Shown: positions 8,951-18,277 of the stretch, one piece after another
How positions within the stretch are numbered: the stretch's first letter is position 1
How the letters are laid out: every line of letters begins with the position of its first letter
Assembly (NCBI RefSeq): GCF_029589435.1
Contig: NZ_JARRAG010000001.1
Coordinates: 1,726,808-1,790,807, forward strand
Length of the DNA: 64,000 nucleotides
Reading direction: 5' to 3'
Source: Paludisphaera mucosa
Lineage (GTDB): Bacteria > Planctomycetota > Planctomycetia > Isosphaerales > Isosphaeraceae
The notes under the pieces: model-generated
Told to the model about the DNA's origin: nothing
Databases searched by the model: none
What the model saw: the letters and a program-made list of their open reading frames with translations, nothing else
Made by a program: the position numbers and the translations under genes

Positions 8951-9598
8951 GCTGAGTCTCCTGAATCCCGGGAACCTTGGCGTTCGTCCGCGGACGACCT
9001 GAGCTTCTACGAACTGGATCGGCGGCGGTCGCATCGCAACCCGTCCGCCATACACAGGTAATTCGACGGGCCCCAATGTTTATTGAGCGAAAGGTCGCGT
9101 CGGAGATGCGAACCGTGGAACCCAGCCCTATACCTAACGACCTCGACCCGGAGACCGATGGCACCCGACCAGACCGACGACGTCGGATGCCGCACAGGAA
9201 GATTCGCCAAGGAGGTCGGAATTCCAGGGGGATTTTTGACTTGCTTTGTAAATACTCGTCCGGCCGATACTCACGAAGCGGCTGGAGAGGCCTTACGACC
9301 AGTCCAATCGTTGCAGCTTCAAGTCTTTTTCTAGACAAGAGTTCCATCTTGGCTTCGGCACGTGTCTTGCTCTGGTGGAAGCCGTCTTTCGGATCAGGCC
9401 GCCGTCGTCGACCGACTCGCGCGGCCTAGCCATGACGCCTCGCCCGCACCGATTTCCTCCGGCTCATCCGATCCCCGGCCGCTTCGACGCCTACCACGAC
9501 GGATTTCGCCTCACGGCCGACCAGCGGACCGTGCTCGAGTCCCGAAGCGCTCCCGGTACGCCTTATCGAGTCTTCATCCAGAGAAAGGCAGGATATCC
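8951..9598. other. Divergent intergenic region, no gene seen
   Basis: This 648-base stretch separates the divergent coiled-coil and CAP-domain genes. It is less GC-rich than its surroundings, especially around 9230-9350. Short frames in it show no coding character. A TTGACT at 9236-9241 has no acceptable -10 at normal spacing, so I assign no promoter, although promoters for both genes should lie here. Confidence 0.5.
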
Positions 9599-10300
9599 AT
9601 GTCGAAGCTTCACTCCCCCTGGATCCTGACGCTCCTCTTCGCCGCCGCGTCTTCCAGCGCTAGCGCCCAGGACGCCGGATCCGGTCCCATCTCCCGTCTC
9701 GTCGGACGCCTCCGTCAGCCGTCGCACCAGCATCACCACGTCCACACTCAGCCGACCTCGCCGGCTTACACATACAACTACGCCCAGGCTCAATCCGCAG
9801 TCGCCCCGCAGGTCGCGAGCGTCGCCCAGCAGGCCGAGCCGGTCGCTCCCTCGACCGAGACTGCTGAGCAGGAGGCTGCCGACGCGGCCGCGCCTGTCGC
9901 CGAAGCCGCTCCCGCTAGCGAGTCGACGCCCGTCGCGGACCCGGCCACCGCGGCCGAGCCTGCCGCAGCGTACACCTATGCTACGACTGGCGACCCCTAC
10001 GGCTTCATGAGCGTCCTGAACCGTATCCGGGCCTCGGCCGGGCTGCACCCGTTGGCTTACGACTCGGACCTGTCTTCATGGGCGCACCAGAACAACGCCG
10101 AGCAGTGCCGACGGGGGCTGGGTCATCACGTCAATCCTTCAGGCATCCAGAACTGTGCGTACAACTACACCGACGCCGATTCGACGGCGGCCGGCTGGAT
10201 GAACTCGCCGGGCCATCGCCGCAACCTGCTCTCGCCCTCGGCGACCCATTTCGGCATCGCATTCGGTCCTGGCCCATACTGGACGCTCAACGCCCGCTGA
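9599..10300 (+). CDS. Secreted CAP-domain protein
   Basis: A 233-residue protein starting at ATG 9599 with AGGA upstream; the frame is open from 9362 but only this start gives a signal peptide (residues 1-22, ending SASAQ). A His/Gln-rich stretch and an Ala/Pro/Glu/Val-rich low-complexity linker (about 45-125) follow. The C-terminal 95 residues are a compact CAP/SCP-like domain with LNRIRASAGLHPL, WAHQNN, GHH and the WMNSPGHRRNLL motif typical of this superfamily. CAP proteins are extracellular; bacterial members have varied or unknown functions. A strong bidirectional terminator follows directly. Confidence 0.85.
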   Translation: MSKLHSPWILTLLFAAASSSASAQDAGSGPISRLVGRLRQPSHQHHHVHTQPTSPAYTYNYAQAQSAVAPQVASVAQQAEPVAPSTETAEQEAADAAAPVAEAAPASESTPVADPATAAEPAAAYTYATTGDPYGFMSVLNRIRASAGLHPLAYDSDLSSWAHQNNAEQCRRGLGHHVNPSGIQNCAYNYTDADSTAAGWMNSPGHRRNLLSPSATHFGIAFGPGPYWTLNAR

Positions 10301-10322
10301 AACGAACTGCCGCGAAAACGAG

Positions 10323-10360
10323 AAACGAGCCCTCCCAATCGGGAGGGCTCGTTTGCTTTT
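10323..10360 (+). terminator. Intrinsic terminator, probably bidirectional
   Basis: A perfect 14-bp stem (10323-10336 with 10341-10354) and AATC loop, followed by a T-rich run on the plus strand. On the minus strand the same hairpin is followed by TTTCTCGTTTT. It separates the convergent CAP and LysM genes and can end both transcripts. Confidence 0.85.
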
Positions 10361-10396
10361 CGAAATCAACCTCGGGAATTCACGAGCTCGCCGAAC

Positions 10397-11770
10397 TCAG
10401 GGACCGGAGGCGGGAGCGCGATTGGCTGTCTCCGTCGAGGGTGCGGGGAGGATCAAGCATTGTCCGACTCGAGGGCGTCCCTCGCGAGACAGGGCGTCCC
10501 GGTTCAACGCCATGATATCGAGGGCCTTCCTCTCGTCCCCGCACTTTTCCCGGGCGATGATGCGTAGCGTGTCGTCCGGCCGGACGATATGCACGGCGAA
10601 CCCGCCCGACTCCGTCGATTCGGTCGACTGCACCGGCGTCGGGTTGAAGGAGGCCCGGACCGTCTCCTGATCGCGGCGCGGTCCGATCGGCTCCAGCCGC
10701 GGCACGGCGTCGTTCGACGGCGTCGACTGGGTCATGACCATCTTCGGATCCAGGTCGCCAAGACCTGGAACGACGAGGGCTTTGCCCGCCGTCAGGGCGT
10801 CGGGCCAGGTCACTCGATCTCGGTTTGCCCACCACAGAGCCCAGGCGTAACGGCCGTCTCCGTAAAACCTTCGGGCCAGCCCGTCGAAGGTCTCACCCTT
10901 GGCGGCCAGATGGCGTTGTGGAGCGGCCTTCGCCACCGCCTCTTCGTCGCGGCCCGTCCGCGAGACGTCGAAATCCTGAGGAGAAACCGGAACCTCGTCG
11001 GCGGAAGGCGTCGGCCAGGGCGAATGGATCGGCTTGACGACCGTCGGCTGCCCGCTGGCGAGCGCCTCGATGTGCGAGCCAGGATTGAGGGCTGTCGACG
11101 GTAGCCATGGCTGTGAAGACGCCCCCACCGGAATCGAGCTCGGTTCGGGTCGAGGACTTTCCAGAGGAACGACATTGCGCCCGTTGTGTCGTGGCAACGC
11201 ATCGGCCACGGTCTCTCTCCGGTCGTTCGGCCCAGTAGTCCTACGGGCAATCCCAAGGAATCGACCCAGTGCGGCCAGTCGAGGAAATTCGGGCATGCTC
11301 GCCGTCGAAAACGCTTGAAGCGCCGACGACATGCGTTGCGGATGCCCTTCGCCGTCGCGAGGGGGACCGACGACGAGTTTCGGCGCTGTCGGCGAATCGG
11401 GCCGCGTCAGTGCGAGGGTTCCTCGCGATCCGGTGACGACGAGAGCGGGCACTCCGTCGCCGGCTTTCGATGAGACGATGTGGATCACCCCGTCGACCTT
11501 CTCGACGACGTCGACCAGCCTCAGAAGCTCGTTGATCGTCACCTTATCGAAGTCGACCGTGATCGTCCCATGGACCTTCGAATCGGAGGCGGCGACGCTC
11601 GGCTTCGCGGTCGCGAGGGGGGGGCCGTCGGTAACCGCTCGCCTCCCGGAAACTGCCGCGGCCGGGGACGCGAGAGAGTCCTGGGCGGGAGCCGAAGTCC
11701 CGACGACGCCCGCGGCGAGCCACAGCCCCAGGGCCGGGAAGATGATCCTCTTGCGTCGGATTCGGTTCAA
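10397..11770 (-). CDS. Exported LysM-domain protein
   Basis: The preferred start is TTG at 11770, preceded by GAGGA at good spacing. It gives a 457-residue protein with a textbook signal peptide (MNRIRRKRIIFPALGLWLAA). The open frame begins at 11860, but the extra 30 residues look non-secretory. The middle is long, Ser/Pro-rich and probably unstructured. Two LysM modules lie in the C-terminal half: about 283-335 (GETFDGLARRFYGDGRYAWALWWAN) and about 390-445 (PDDTLRIIAREKCGDERKALDIMALN). LysM modules bind N-acetylglucosamine-containing glycans such as peptidoglycan. No catalytic domain is visible, so it is more likely a wall-binding or scaffold protein. Confidence 0.8.
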   Translation of the reverse strand: MNRIRRKRIIFPALGLWLAAGVVGTSAPAQDSLASPAAAVSGRRAVTDGPPLATAKPSVAASDSKVHGTITVDFDKVTINELLRLVDVVEKVDGVIHIVSSKAGDGVPALVVTGSRGTLALTRPDSPTAPKLVVGPPRDGEGHPQRMSSALQAFSTASMPEFPRLAALGRFLGIARRTTGPNDRRETVADALPRHNGRNVVPLESPRPEPSSIPVGASSQPWLPSTALNPGSHIEALASGQPTVVKPIHSPWPTPSADEVPVSPQDFDVSRTGRDEEAVAKAAPQRHLAAKGETFDGLARRFYGDGRYAWALWWANRDRVTWPDALTAGKALVVPGLGDLDPKMVMTQSTPSNDAVPRLEPIGPRRDQETVRASFNPTPVQSTESTESGGFAVHIVRPDDTLRIIAREKCGDERKALDIMALNRDALSREGRPRVGQCLILPAPSTETANRAPASGP

Positions 11771-12046
11771 GGGAACGTCCTCGCCGCTACGCTTGCCCCA
11801 CCTCGCGCAGCACCATCGATGGCGCAAGGCGTCGAGGCCGGGCCGATGTCTTCCGTCCATCGGCGATGAACGGAGGCGTCGTCAGCCGGGCGACGTCCGC
11901 ACGGCCATCGATGCTCTTCCTCCAATTTCGACCGCACTCGCTGGGAACTTAAAGGATTGCGCCGCCCTGGTGGATCGGTCGGGTCGATTCCATCGTCGGG
12001 GAAGTGACGATTTGAGTAGGAGGACCGGAAAAAGAATTGGACTAAC

Positions 12047-12075
12047 TTGACGGGGTTTTCGGAATGATCTATGGT
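12047..12075 (+). promoter_or_regulatory. Sigma-70-type promoter
   Basis: TTGACG at 12047-12052, a 17-base spacer, then TATGGT at 12070-12075, within a locally AT-rich stretch. No protein gene follows on this strand before the terminator at 12295-12334. The expected start of transcription is near 12082. Confidence 0.6.
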
Positions 12076-12081
12076 TAAATC

Positions 12082-12334
12082 AGACAGAGTTCGGAAGAAC
12101 GAGGTTGCTCTGAGCGACAGATTCCGATGACCCTCGCACGAGACTGATAAGATCGAGCTACTGTGACGGGTAGCTCAGATCGACACAAACTCCCGCGAGG
12201 TTCTGTCTTAGGTCCAGTATCCTGCAAGCATTGATCGCTCTATCGAAAAGGCCTGCTATTCCGAATCGATATCGCTGCAGTGCTCGAACAGGATAAGCGG
12301 GCGCCGGGGTGACACCCGCCGCCCGCTTTTTTTT
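12082..12334 (+). ncRNA. Candidate structured non-coding RNA, about 250 nt
   Basis: This interval runs from a sigma-70-like promoter to a strong intrinsic terminator and has no credible protein frame. It can fold extensively. The first ten bases (12082-12091) pair with 12199-12208, including three G-U pairs. Inside, 12151-12161 pairs with 12170-12181 as an 11-bp hairpin with one bulge, and CGGAA 12092-12096 pairs with TTCCG 12122-12126. A second domain closes by TATCCTG 12218-12224 with CAGGATA 12289-12295. I do not recognise the conserved cores of RNase P, tmRNA or SRP RNA. A 6S-like RNA remains possible, as does a new small RNA. Confidence 0.45.
12295..12334 (+). terminator. Intrinsic terminator of the candidate RNA
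   Basis: A GC-rich hairpin (12297-12308 with 12315-12326, one mismatch) followed by eight T residues at 12327-12334 on the plus strand. No plus-strand protein gene lies upstream, which is why a non-coding transcript is proposed. Confidence 0.8.
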
Positions 12335-12372
12335 GCGTCTTGCCTTGCGAGGACGCATGACGGCAGGGAATC

Positions 12373-13260
<888 letters not shown>

Positions 13261-13309
13261 CGTCGGGTCCTTGTCGAGGGGATGGTGCCGCGGCGCGCCC
13301 AGGCTCGGG

Positions 13310-14659
13310 TCAGATTGAGGCCGTCGCGGGGTGGATCCAGGGGCTGCGATAGGGGCGCTGGAGCAGGGCGTTGGCCTCCTCGTCGCCGACGATCTTGTGA
13401 TTGTCGGCGTCCCACGCCAGCGATCGGCCGAGCTTCTGCGACATGTTCGCCAGGATGCACGCGGTCGTCGAAAGATAGCCTTGCTCGATGTCGGCCACGG
13501 GCTTGCTTCGCCTGGCGATCGCGGAGAGGAAGTCGAGCATGTGGTAGCGAACCGCCGGTGCGACCTGCCGCTCCAGGTCCTTCTCCGTCTTGTCGACCGG
13601 ATACTGTTCCAGCTCCATGGTGACGTCGCGGTGGAGCGCCGGCCCTTCATTGGGGATGAAGTCGTAACCGTTGATGCTGAACTTCAGGGTCCCCTTGTCG
13701 CCGTAGAGCGTGCCTCCCCAGGGATACTTCGGATCGGGCGAGGAGCCCCACGTCCGGTGCTGCCAGACGACGTCGAGCCCGTCGAACCGGAAGGTCGCGA
13801 CCTGGGTGTCGGTCGTGTTGCTGGAACCTCCCTTCGCCATGACGATGCCCCCCTCCGAGGCGACCGTCCGGGGGGCGCCCAGGTCCAGCATCCAACGCAC
13901 CGTGTCGAGCATGTGGATGCACATGTCGCCGATGATCCCGTTGCTGAACTCCATGTAGCCGCGCCAGCCGCGGGGGTGGATGCTCGGGTTGTAAGCCCGC
14001 ATCGGGGCGGGGCCGACGAACATCTCCCAGTCGAGGTATTCCGGGGGCGGCCCTTCCGGGGGCGATCCGTCACTCCTCATGTGGTAATAGCAGTAGATTT
14101 CCGCGAGTCCGACCTTGCCGAGCTTACCCGCCTTGACGATGTCGTCGCGGGCCTCGATGAGATGCGGCGTGCTCCGGCGCTGGGTGCCCACCTGGACGAC
14201 CCGGCCGTGCTTCCGTGCGGCGCGGAGCATCGCGGTCCCTTCGGCGATGTCGTGGCTGACCGGCTTCTGGACGTAGACGTCCGCCCCGGCCTCGACGGCG
14301 GCGATCATCGCCAGCGCGTGCCAGTGGTCGGGCGTGGCGACCAGGACGATGTCCAGGTCCTTCTCTTTGAGCATCTCGCGGTAGTCGCCGTAGGTCCGCG
14401 GCTTCTTCCTGGACGCCTGACGTTCCGCGACGATGTCGGCCGCGCCCGCCAGCATGTGCTGATCGACGTCCGCCATCGAGACGACCTCGACCGGGGCGAC
14501 CTGGATCAGGCGGAGGAGGTCGATCTTGCCGTACCAGCCGGGACCGATGATCCCGACACGTTTCACCGGCTGGTCCCCGGCCTCCTCGGCCATGGCCCGG
14601 AAGGCCGTAGGAACCGACAGCCCCATCGCACCCGTCCTGAGAAAACCACGACGATCCAT
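13310..14659 (-). CDS. Exported Gfo/Idh/MocA-family oxidoreductase
   Basis: A 449-residue protein with a twin-arginine-like leader (MDRRGFLRTGAMGLSV). An N-terminal Rossmann domain starts at VKRVGIIGPGWYGKIDLL and carries TPDHWHALAMIAAVEAGADVYVQKPVSHD, the lysine-proline motif of this family. The C-terminal substrate domain includes GIIGDMCIHMLDTVRW. Members oxidise or reduce sugars and inositols with NAD(P), and exported planctomycete members often have unknown substrates. It is the first gene of a two-gene operon with the sugar isomerase downstream. The start is ATG at 14659; the 180-bp gap to the divergent nucleotidyltransferase gene should contain both promoters. Confidence 0.9.
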   Translation of the reverse strand: MDRRGFLRTGAMGLSVPTAFRAMAEEAGDQPVKRVGIIGPGWYGKIDLLRLIQVAPVEVVSMADVDQHMLAGAADIVAERQASRKKPRTYGDYREMLKEKDLDIVLVATPDHWHALAMIAAVEAGADVYVQKPVSHDIAEGTAMLRAARKHGRVVQVGTQRRSTPHLIEARDDIVKAGKLGKVGLAEIYCYYHMRSDGSPPEGPPPEYLDWEMFVGPAPMRAYNPSIHPRGWRGYMEFSNGIIGDMCIHMLDTVRWMLDLGAPRTVASEGGIVMAKGGSSNTTDTQVATFRFDGLDVVWQHRTWGSSPDPKYPWGGTLYGDKGTLKFSINGYDFIPNEGPALHRDVTMELEQYPVDKTEKDLERQVAPAVRYHMLDFLSAIARRSKPVADIEQGYLSTTACILANMSQKLGRSLAWDADNHKIVGDEEANALLQRPYRSPWIHPATASI

Positions 14660-14839
14660 GAGATGCCCTCTTTCGACGCTTCCCCGAGCGGATGGCCGGC
14701 CCCTCGCATTGGCCCCACTGTATTCCCTTCGCGTCCGCCTCGCGAGAGTCTAGATGGGAAAACACCCCGCCCCGGATCGCGTCCGAGCCGAACCTCGACG
14801 TAGCCCGGCGCGTCGGATCGTCGAGAGGGGTCGCAGCCC

Positions 14840-15544
14840 ATGAGCACAGTCCAGCGATTGACCGACCGAGGGCTGATCCGACCGCCTCGATGGCTGCCGG
14901 GAAACGTGCAGTACGAGACGATCATGGGGAGCGTGGCCTACGGCGTGTCTTCCGACGCGAGCGACCTCGACGTCTACGGCTGGGCGATCCCACCGAAGGA
15001 CGACCTCTTCCCGCATCTTCGGGGCGAGATCCCCGGCTTCGGGATCCCGAGCAAGCGATTCGAAGTCTTCCAGGAACATCACGTCGCCGATCGCGACGCC
15101 CTGGCGGGGCATGGACGCACGTACGACGTGACGATCTTCGGCGTCGTCCGTTTTTTCGACCTGGCGATGCAGAACAATCCGAACGTGCTCGACTCGCTCT
15201 TCACCCCGATGAACTGCGTCTTGCACTCGACGCGGGTCGGGAACATCGTCCGGGAGGCCCGACGGTTGTTCCTCCACAAGGGAGCCTGGCCCAAGTTCAA
15301 GGGGTACGCTTACTCGCAGCTTCACAAGATCGCCACCAAACAGCCCGAGGGTCGCCGCGCCGATCTGGTCGCGAAGCACGGCTACGACGTGAAGTTCGCC
15401 TACCACGTCGTCCGCCTCATCGGCGAGGTCGAGCAGATCCTGACCGAAGGCGACGTCGACCTCCAGCGTGATAATGAGCGACTCAAAGCCATCCGCCGCG
15501 GCGAGTGGAGCGAAGAACGTCTCCGCCGCTGGTTTAGCGATTAG
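14840..15544 (+). CDS. RlaP-like nucleotidyltransferase, interrupted by in-frame TAG
   Basis: A 234-residue polymerase-beta-type nucleotidyltransferase. The active-site motif is MGSVAYGVSSDASDLDVYG (about 29-47), the GS...SDxD signature that binds metal and NTP. A conserved helical part includes KFKGYAYSQLHKI. It resembles the RNA-repair-associated polymerase-beta family (RlaP, PF10127). The frame stops at TAG (15542-15544) but continues without interruption for 65 codons of coding-quality sequence to TAA at 15740-15742. The family's usual C-terminus therefore appears to be cut off by one nonsense codon. The core active site is intact, so the shortened protein could still fold. Confidence 0.8.
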   Translation: MSTVQRLTDRGLIRPPRWLPGNVQYETIMGSVAYGVSSDASDLDVYGWAIPPKDDLFPHLRGEIPGFGIPSKRFEVFQEHHVADRDALAGHGRTYDVTIFGVVRFFDLAMQNNPNVLDSLFTPMNCVLHSTRVGNIVREARRLFLHKGAWPKFKGYAYSQLHKIATKQPEGRRADLVAKHGYDVKFAYHVVRLIGEVEQILTEGDVDLQRDNERLKAIRRGEWSEERLRRWFSD

Positions 15545-15742
15545 GAATCCCAGCTCGAGAGGGCGTGCGCCGAGAGCAAGCTGCCCGCCACCCCCGACCA
15601 GGCCCGGATCAAGGACCTCCTCATGCGATGCCTGGAGGAGCATTACGGCAACCTGGACGCCTGCCTGGTCGAACCCGATCGGGCGGTCGTGGCGCTAAGG
15701 GCGGTCCAGGCGGAGCTGGATCGCGTGAAGGACATGATGTAA
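15545..15742 (+). pseudogene. C-terminal remainder of the RlaP-like gene beyond the amber codon
   Basis: Sixty-five in-frame codons directly after TAG 15542-15544 read ESQLERACAESKLP...LEEHYGNLDACL...ELDRVKDMM and end at TAA. Composition and helical pattern match the preceding protein, and there is no start codon or ribosome site of its own near 15545. It is either lost from the protein, reached by stop-codon readthrough, or an artefact of a one-base sequence error such as CAG, AAG or GAG read as TAG. Confidence 0.65.
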
Positions 15743-15754
15743 GGCGGAATACCC

Positions 15755-16507
15755 ATGAACGCGGAAGAACGACTCCTGACCGCGACGGCCGAGCATCCCT
15801 TCTCGCTGATTTTCGCAACGATCAGCGGTGCGCATCTATATGGCTTCGCATCTCCTGATTCCGACTACGACCTTCGCGGCTGCCACGTGTTGCCGACGGC
15901 GAACGTCGTCGGTTTGGAGCCTGGTCCGTGGACGGTTCAGAGCGAACGGAGGGACTCCGACGGCTTCGAACTCGACCTCGTTACCCATGACGCCTTCAAG
16001 TTCCTCGGATTGATGCTCAGGAAGAACGGCTACGTCCTGGAGCAGCTGCATTCGCCTTTGATCGTCCACACGACGCCGGAGCACACCGAGCTGAAGGCGG
16101 TCGCCCTGGGTTGCGTCACCCGCTACCACAGCCACCACTACCTCGGCTTCGCCGAGACCCAGTGGCACTTGTTCGAAAAGGGGCGTCCTCGACGCATCAA
16201 GCCGGTGCTCTACGTCTATCGCGTCCTGTTGACCGGGATCCACCTCATGCGCACGGGCGAGGTCGAGGCCAACCTGGTCCGACTGAACGAGACGGCACGG
16301 CTCTCGCATGTCGCCGACCTGATCGCCCGCAAGGTCGCCGGTCGCGAGGGCGAGACTCTCGACGACGACGTCGCCTGGCATCGCCGCGAGTACGAGCGAC
16401 TTCGCCAGGAGCTGGAATCCGCCGATCGGTCGAGCTCGCTCCCCGAACGGCCGACGGCCCGCGCCGCGTTGGATGAGCTTCTCGTCCGGATTCGCATGCG
16501 AACGTAA
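15755..16507 (+). CDS. RlaP-like nucleotidyltransferase
   Basis: A 250-residue protein with ISGAHLYGFASPDSDYDLRG near residues 23-42, the GS/GA...SDxDxRG active-site motif of polymerase-beta-type nucleotidyltransferases. A conserved C-terminal helical section includes RRIKPVLYVYRVLLTGIHLM. It matches the same RlaP-like family as the preceding gene but is a clear paralogue, not a duplicate. It begins 12 nt after the TAA that ends the preceding tail, so the two form an operon. RlaP proteins are found with RNA ligase repair systems; no ligase is present here. The nucleotide used and the target RNA or protein are unknown. Confidence 0.85.
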   Translation: MNAEERLLTATAEHPFSLIFATISGAHLYGFASPDSDYDLRGCHVLPTANVVGLEPGPWTVQSERRDSDGFELDLVTHDAFKFLGLMLRKNGYVLEQLHSPLIVHTTPEHTELKAVALGCVTRYHSHHYLGFAETQWHLFEKGRPRRIKPVLYVYRVLLTGIHLMRTGEVEANLVRLNETARLSHVADLIARKVAGREGETLDDDVAWHRREYERLRQELESADRSSSLPERPTARAALDELLVRIRMRT

Positions 16508-16560
16508 TTTTCGACGCGAACTTCCGATGGATTTTCAGAATCTTGGGAGAGCTGTGAGGC

Positions 16561-17106
16561 ATGAGCATGGGATCGGACTCAAATGCGGCGGCTCGCTGCT
16601 TCCTCGACGAGGCTCGCGCTCGGCTTGAGGAGAGCGTCGGCCTCATTCACCATTGCGTCGGCCAGCTCGACGACGCACAGCTGTGGTGGCGGCCGCGCGA
16701 GGGAATGAACAGCATCGCCAACCTGTCGCTGCATCTCGCGGGCAACCTGCGGCAGCGGTACCAGGTCGATCTAGGCGGCGAGCCGGACATCCGCGACCGC
16801 TTCGGCGAGTTCACCGATCGCGGGGCGACGCCGAAGGCCGAACTGCTGCGACGATTCGACATAGCCGTGGCTGGCGCGATCGAGCGTTTGGATGCCCTTG
16901 CTCCGGAGGATCTCGTCGGAACACGTCGGACGCAGCGGATCGCCGGCGAGGTCGAGAAGTCGGTGCTCGCGATCCTGTTCCAGACCCTGACGCATCTGAA
17001 CGGCCATGCCCAAGAAATTCTTCACATAACCCGGATGCAGCTCGGCGACCGGTACGCCTTCCAGAATCCGGACGGCGTCCCGCCCGAAATGCGTTCCCGC
17101 AGCTGA
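16561..17106 (+). CDS. DinB-superfamily protein (DUF1572-like)
   Basis: A 181-residue four-helix-bundle protein of the DinB/YfiT superfamily. The pattern DAQLWWRPREGMNSIANLSLHLAGNLRQRY supplies the first conserved histidine, and LTHLNGHAQEILHITRMQ supplies the two-histidine region near the C-terminus, which together usually bind a metal. Members include thiol transferases and stress-related proteins, but most bacterial ones have no known reaction. It is followed 25 nt later by a PNPOx-like gene on the same strand, so a small detoxification or stress operon is possible. Confidence 0.8.
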   Translation: MSMGSDSNAAARCFLDEARARLEESVGLIHHCVGQLDDAQLWWRPREGMNSIANLSLHLAGNLRQRYQVDLGGEPDIRDRFGEFTDRGATPKAELLRRFDIAVAGAIERLDALAPEDLVGTRRTQRIAGEVEKSVLAILFQTLTHLNGHAQEILHITRMQLGDRYAFQNPDGVPPEMRSRS

Positions 17107-17131
17107 ATCGACGAGTGATCGGAGGGAGTGT

Positions 17132-17701
17132 ATGGGCAAGGTCTACGACGAGATCGACGGCAGGATCGGGGAGTTCATCGCCCGTCAGCATCTCTTCTTC
17201 GTGGGTACGGCTCCCACGAGCCTGGAGGGCCGGCTCAACATCTCGCCGAAGGGGTTGGACACGTTTCGCGTCCTCGGCCCACGGTCGGTCGCCTATCTCG
17301 ACCTCACGGGGAGCGGCGTGGAGACGATCGCCCACCTCCGCGAGAACGGACGGATCACGATCCTCTTCTGCGCGTTCGAAGGACGGCCAATGATCCTTCG
17401 GCTCCAGGGCCAGGGCCGCGTCGTCGAGCCGGACGACGCCGAGGGGGAGCATCTCTTCGGTCAATTCCCCGTCACCCCTGGAGCCCGCGCCGTGATCGTC
17501 GTGGAAGTTGAACGCATCGCCGAGTCGTGCGGATTCGCCGTCCCGCTTTATGATTACCGTGGCGATAGGACGCAACTGCTCGATTTCGCGCGAAAGAAAG
17601 GGCCTGAAGGTATGAAGGCCTACCGACGCGAGAAGAACGCCCGCAGCATCGACGGCCTAACCGCGATGGAAGAGCCGGGGAGCCCGACGCATGGTCGCTG
17701 A
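17132..17701 (+). CDS. Pyridoxamine 5'-phosphate oxidase-like flavin/F420-binding protein
   Basis: A 189-residue split-barrel protein. The N-terminal part HLFFVGTAPTSLEGRLNISPKGLDTFRVL and the following GSGVETIAHLRENGRITILFCAFEGRPMILRLQGQGRV are typical of the PNPOx-like superfamily of FMN- or F420-binding proteins. True PdxH has a different substrate-binding C-terminus, so vitamin B6 synthesis is unlikely. The end of this gene overlaps the start of the GNAT gene by 11 nt. The substrate is unknown. Confidence 0.85.
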   Translation: MGKVYDEIDGRIGEFIARQHLFFVGTAPTSLEGRLNISPKGLDTFRVLGPRSVAYLDLTGSGVETIAHLRENGRITILFCAFEGRPMILRLQGQGRVVEPDDAEGEHLFGQFPVTPGARAVIVVEVERIAESCGFAVPLYDYRGDRTQLLDFARKKGPEGMKAYRREKNARSIDGLTAMEEPGSPTHGR

Positions 17702-18194
17702 GCCGCAGATGCGACTGAGGATCGCCGAAGTCGTCGACGAGAGGGATGTGGCGCGGGTCCGAAGTCTGCTCGTCGCTTATGCGGCGGAATTCGAGAGCAC
17801 GATCCGCGAGACCTTGCGTCTTCAATGCTTCGACCCCGAGTTGGCAGGCCTTCCGGGGCGGTACGCCGGACCATCCGGAATCCTGCTGCTGGCGACGGTC
17901 GATGAGGTCCCCGCCGGCTGCGTCGGCCTCCGCGACCTGGGCGAAGGCGTCTGTGAGATGAAGCGTCTCTACGTCGATCCGGCCTTCCGCTCTCTGGGCC
18001 TGGGGAAGCGGCTCGTGGAAAACTTGATCGAACGGGCGAGTCAAATCGGCTACAATCGCATGGTTCTCGACTCGACGCCCGAGATGACTCGCGCCGTCGC
18101 CCTGTACGAATCTCTAGGGTTCCGCACGATCGAGCCCTACGGGGAGAGCGGGCACGCGCTCTACTTCGGCAAGCCGCTCGACCGCCCCGAGTGA
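17691..18194 (+). CDS. GNAT-family N-acetyltransferase
   Basis: A 167-residue acetyltransferase. The acetyl-CoA-binding motif A is KRLYVDPAFRSLGLGKRLVENLIERA (about 93-118), followed by NRMVLDSTPEMTRAVALYESLGFRTIEPY, a standard GNAT end. The chosen start at 17691 overlaps the upstream gene and has GGGGAG before it; ATG 17709 is possible. The substrate cannot be told from sequence. It ends the three-gene run from 16561. Confidence 0.85.
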   Translation: MVAEPQMRLRIAEVVDERDVARVRSLLVAYAAEFESTIRETLRLQCFDPELAGLPGRYAGPSGILLLATVDEVPAGCVGLRDLGEGVCEMKRLYVDPAFRSLGLGKRLVENLIERASQIGYNRMVLDSTPEMTRAVALYESLGFRTIEPYGESGHALYFGKPLDRPE

Positions 18195-18277
18195 ATGCCT
18201 CAGAGCGGGACGAGACGCCGAAATCCGTGAGCGAGGATCACCGGATACAGGGCTAGATTCCGGCCGAGAGCGGCGGG

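Noticed and set aside
9236-9271. Promoter for the CAP gene at TTGACT
   Set aside because: No -10 hexamer occurs at 16-18 bases; the nearest candidate GATACT is wrongly spaced.
12158-12358. Small minus-strand frame of 66 codons inside the candidate RNA interval
   Set aside because: It begins inside the terminator region, has a Lys/Arg-rich start from the A/T tract and no ribosome site; no coding character.
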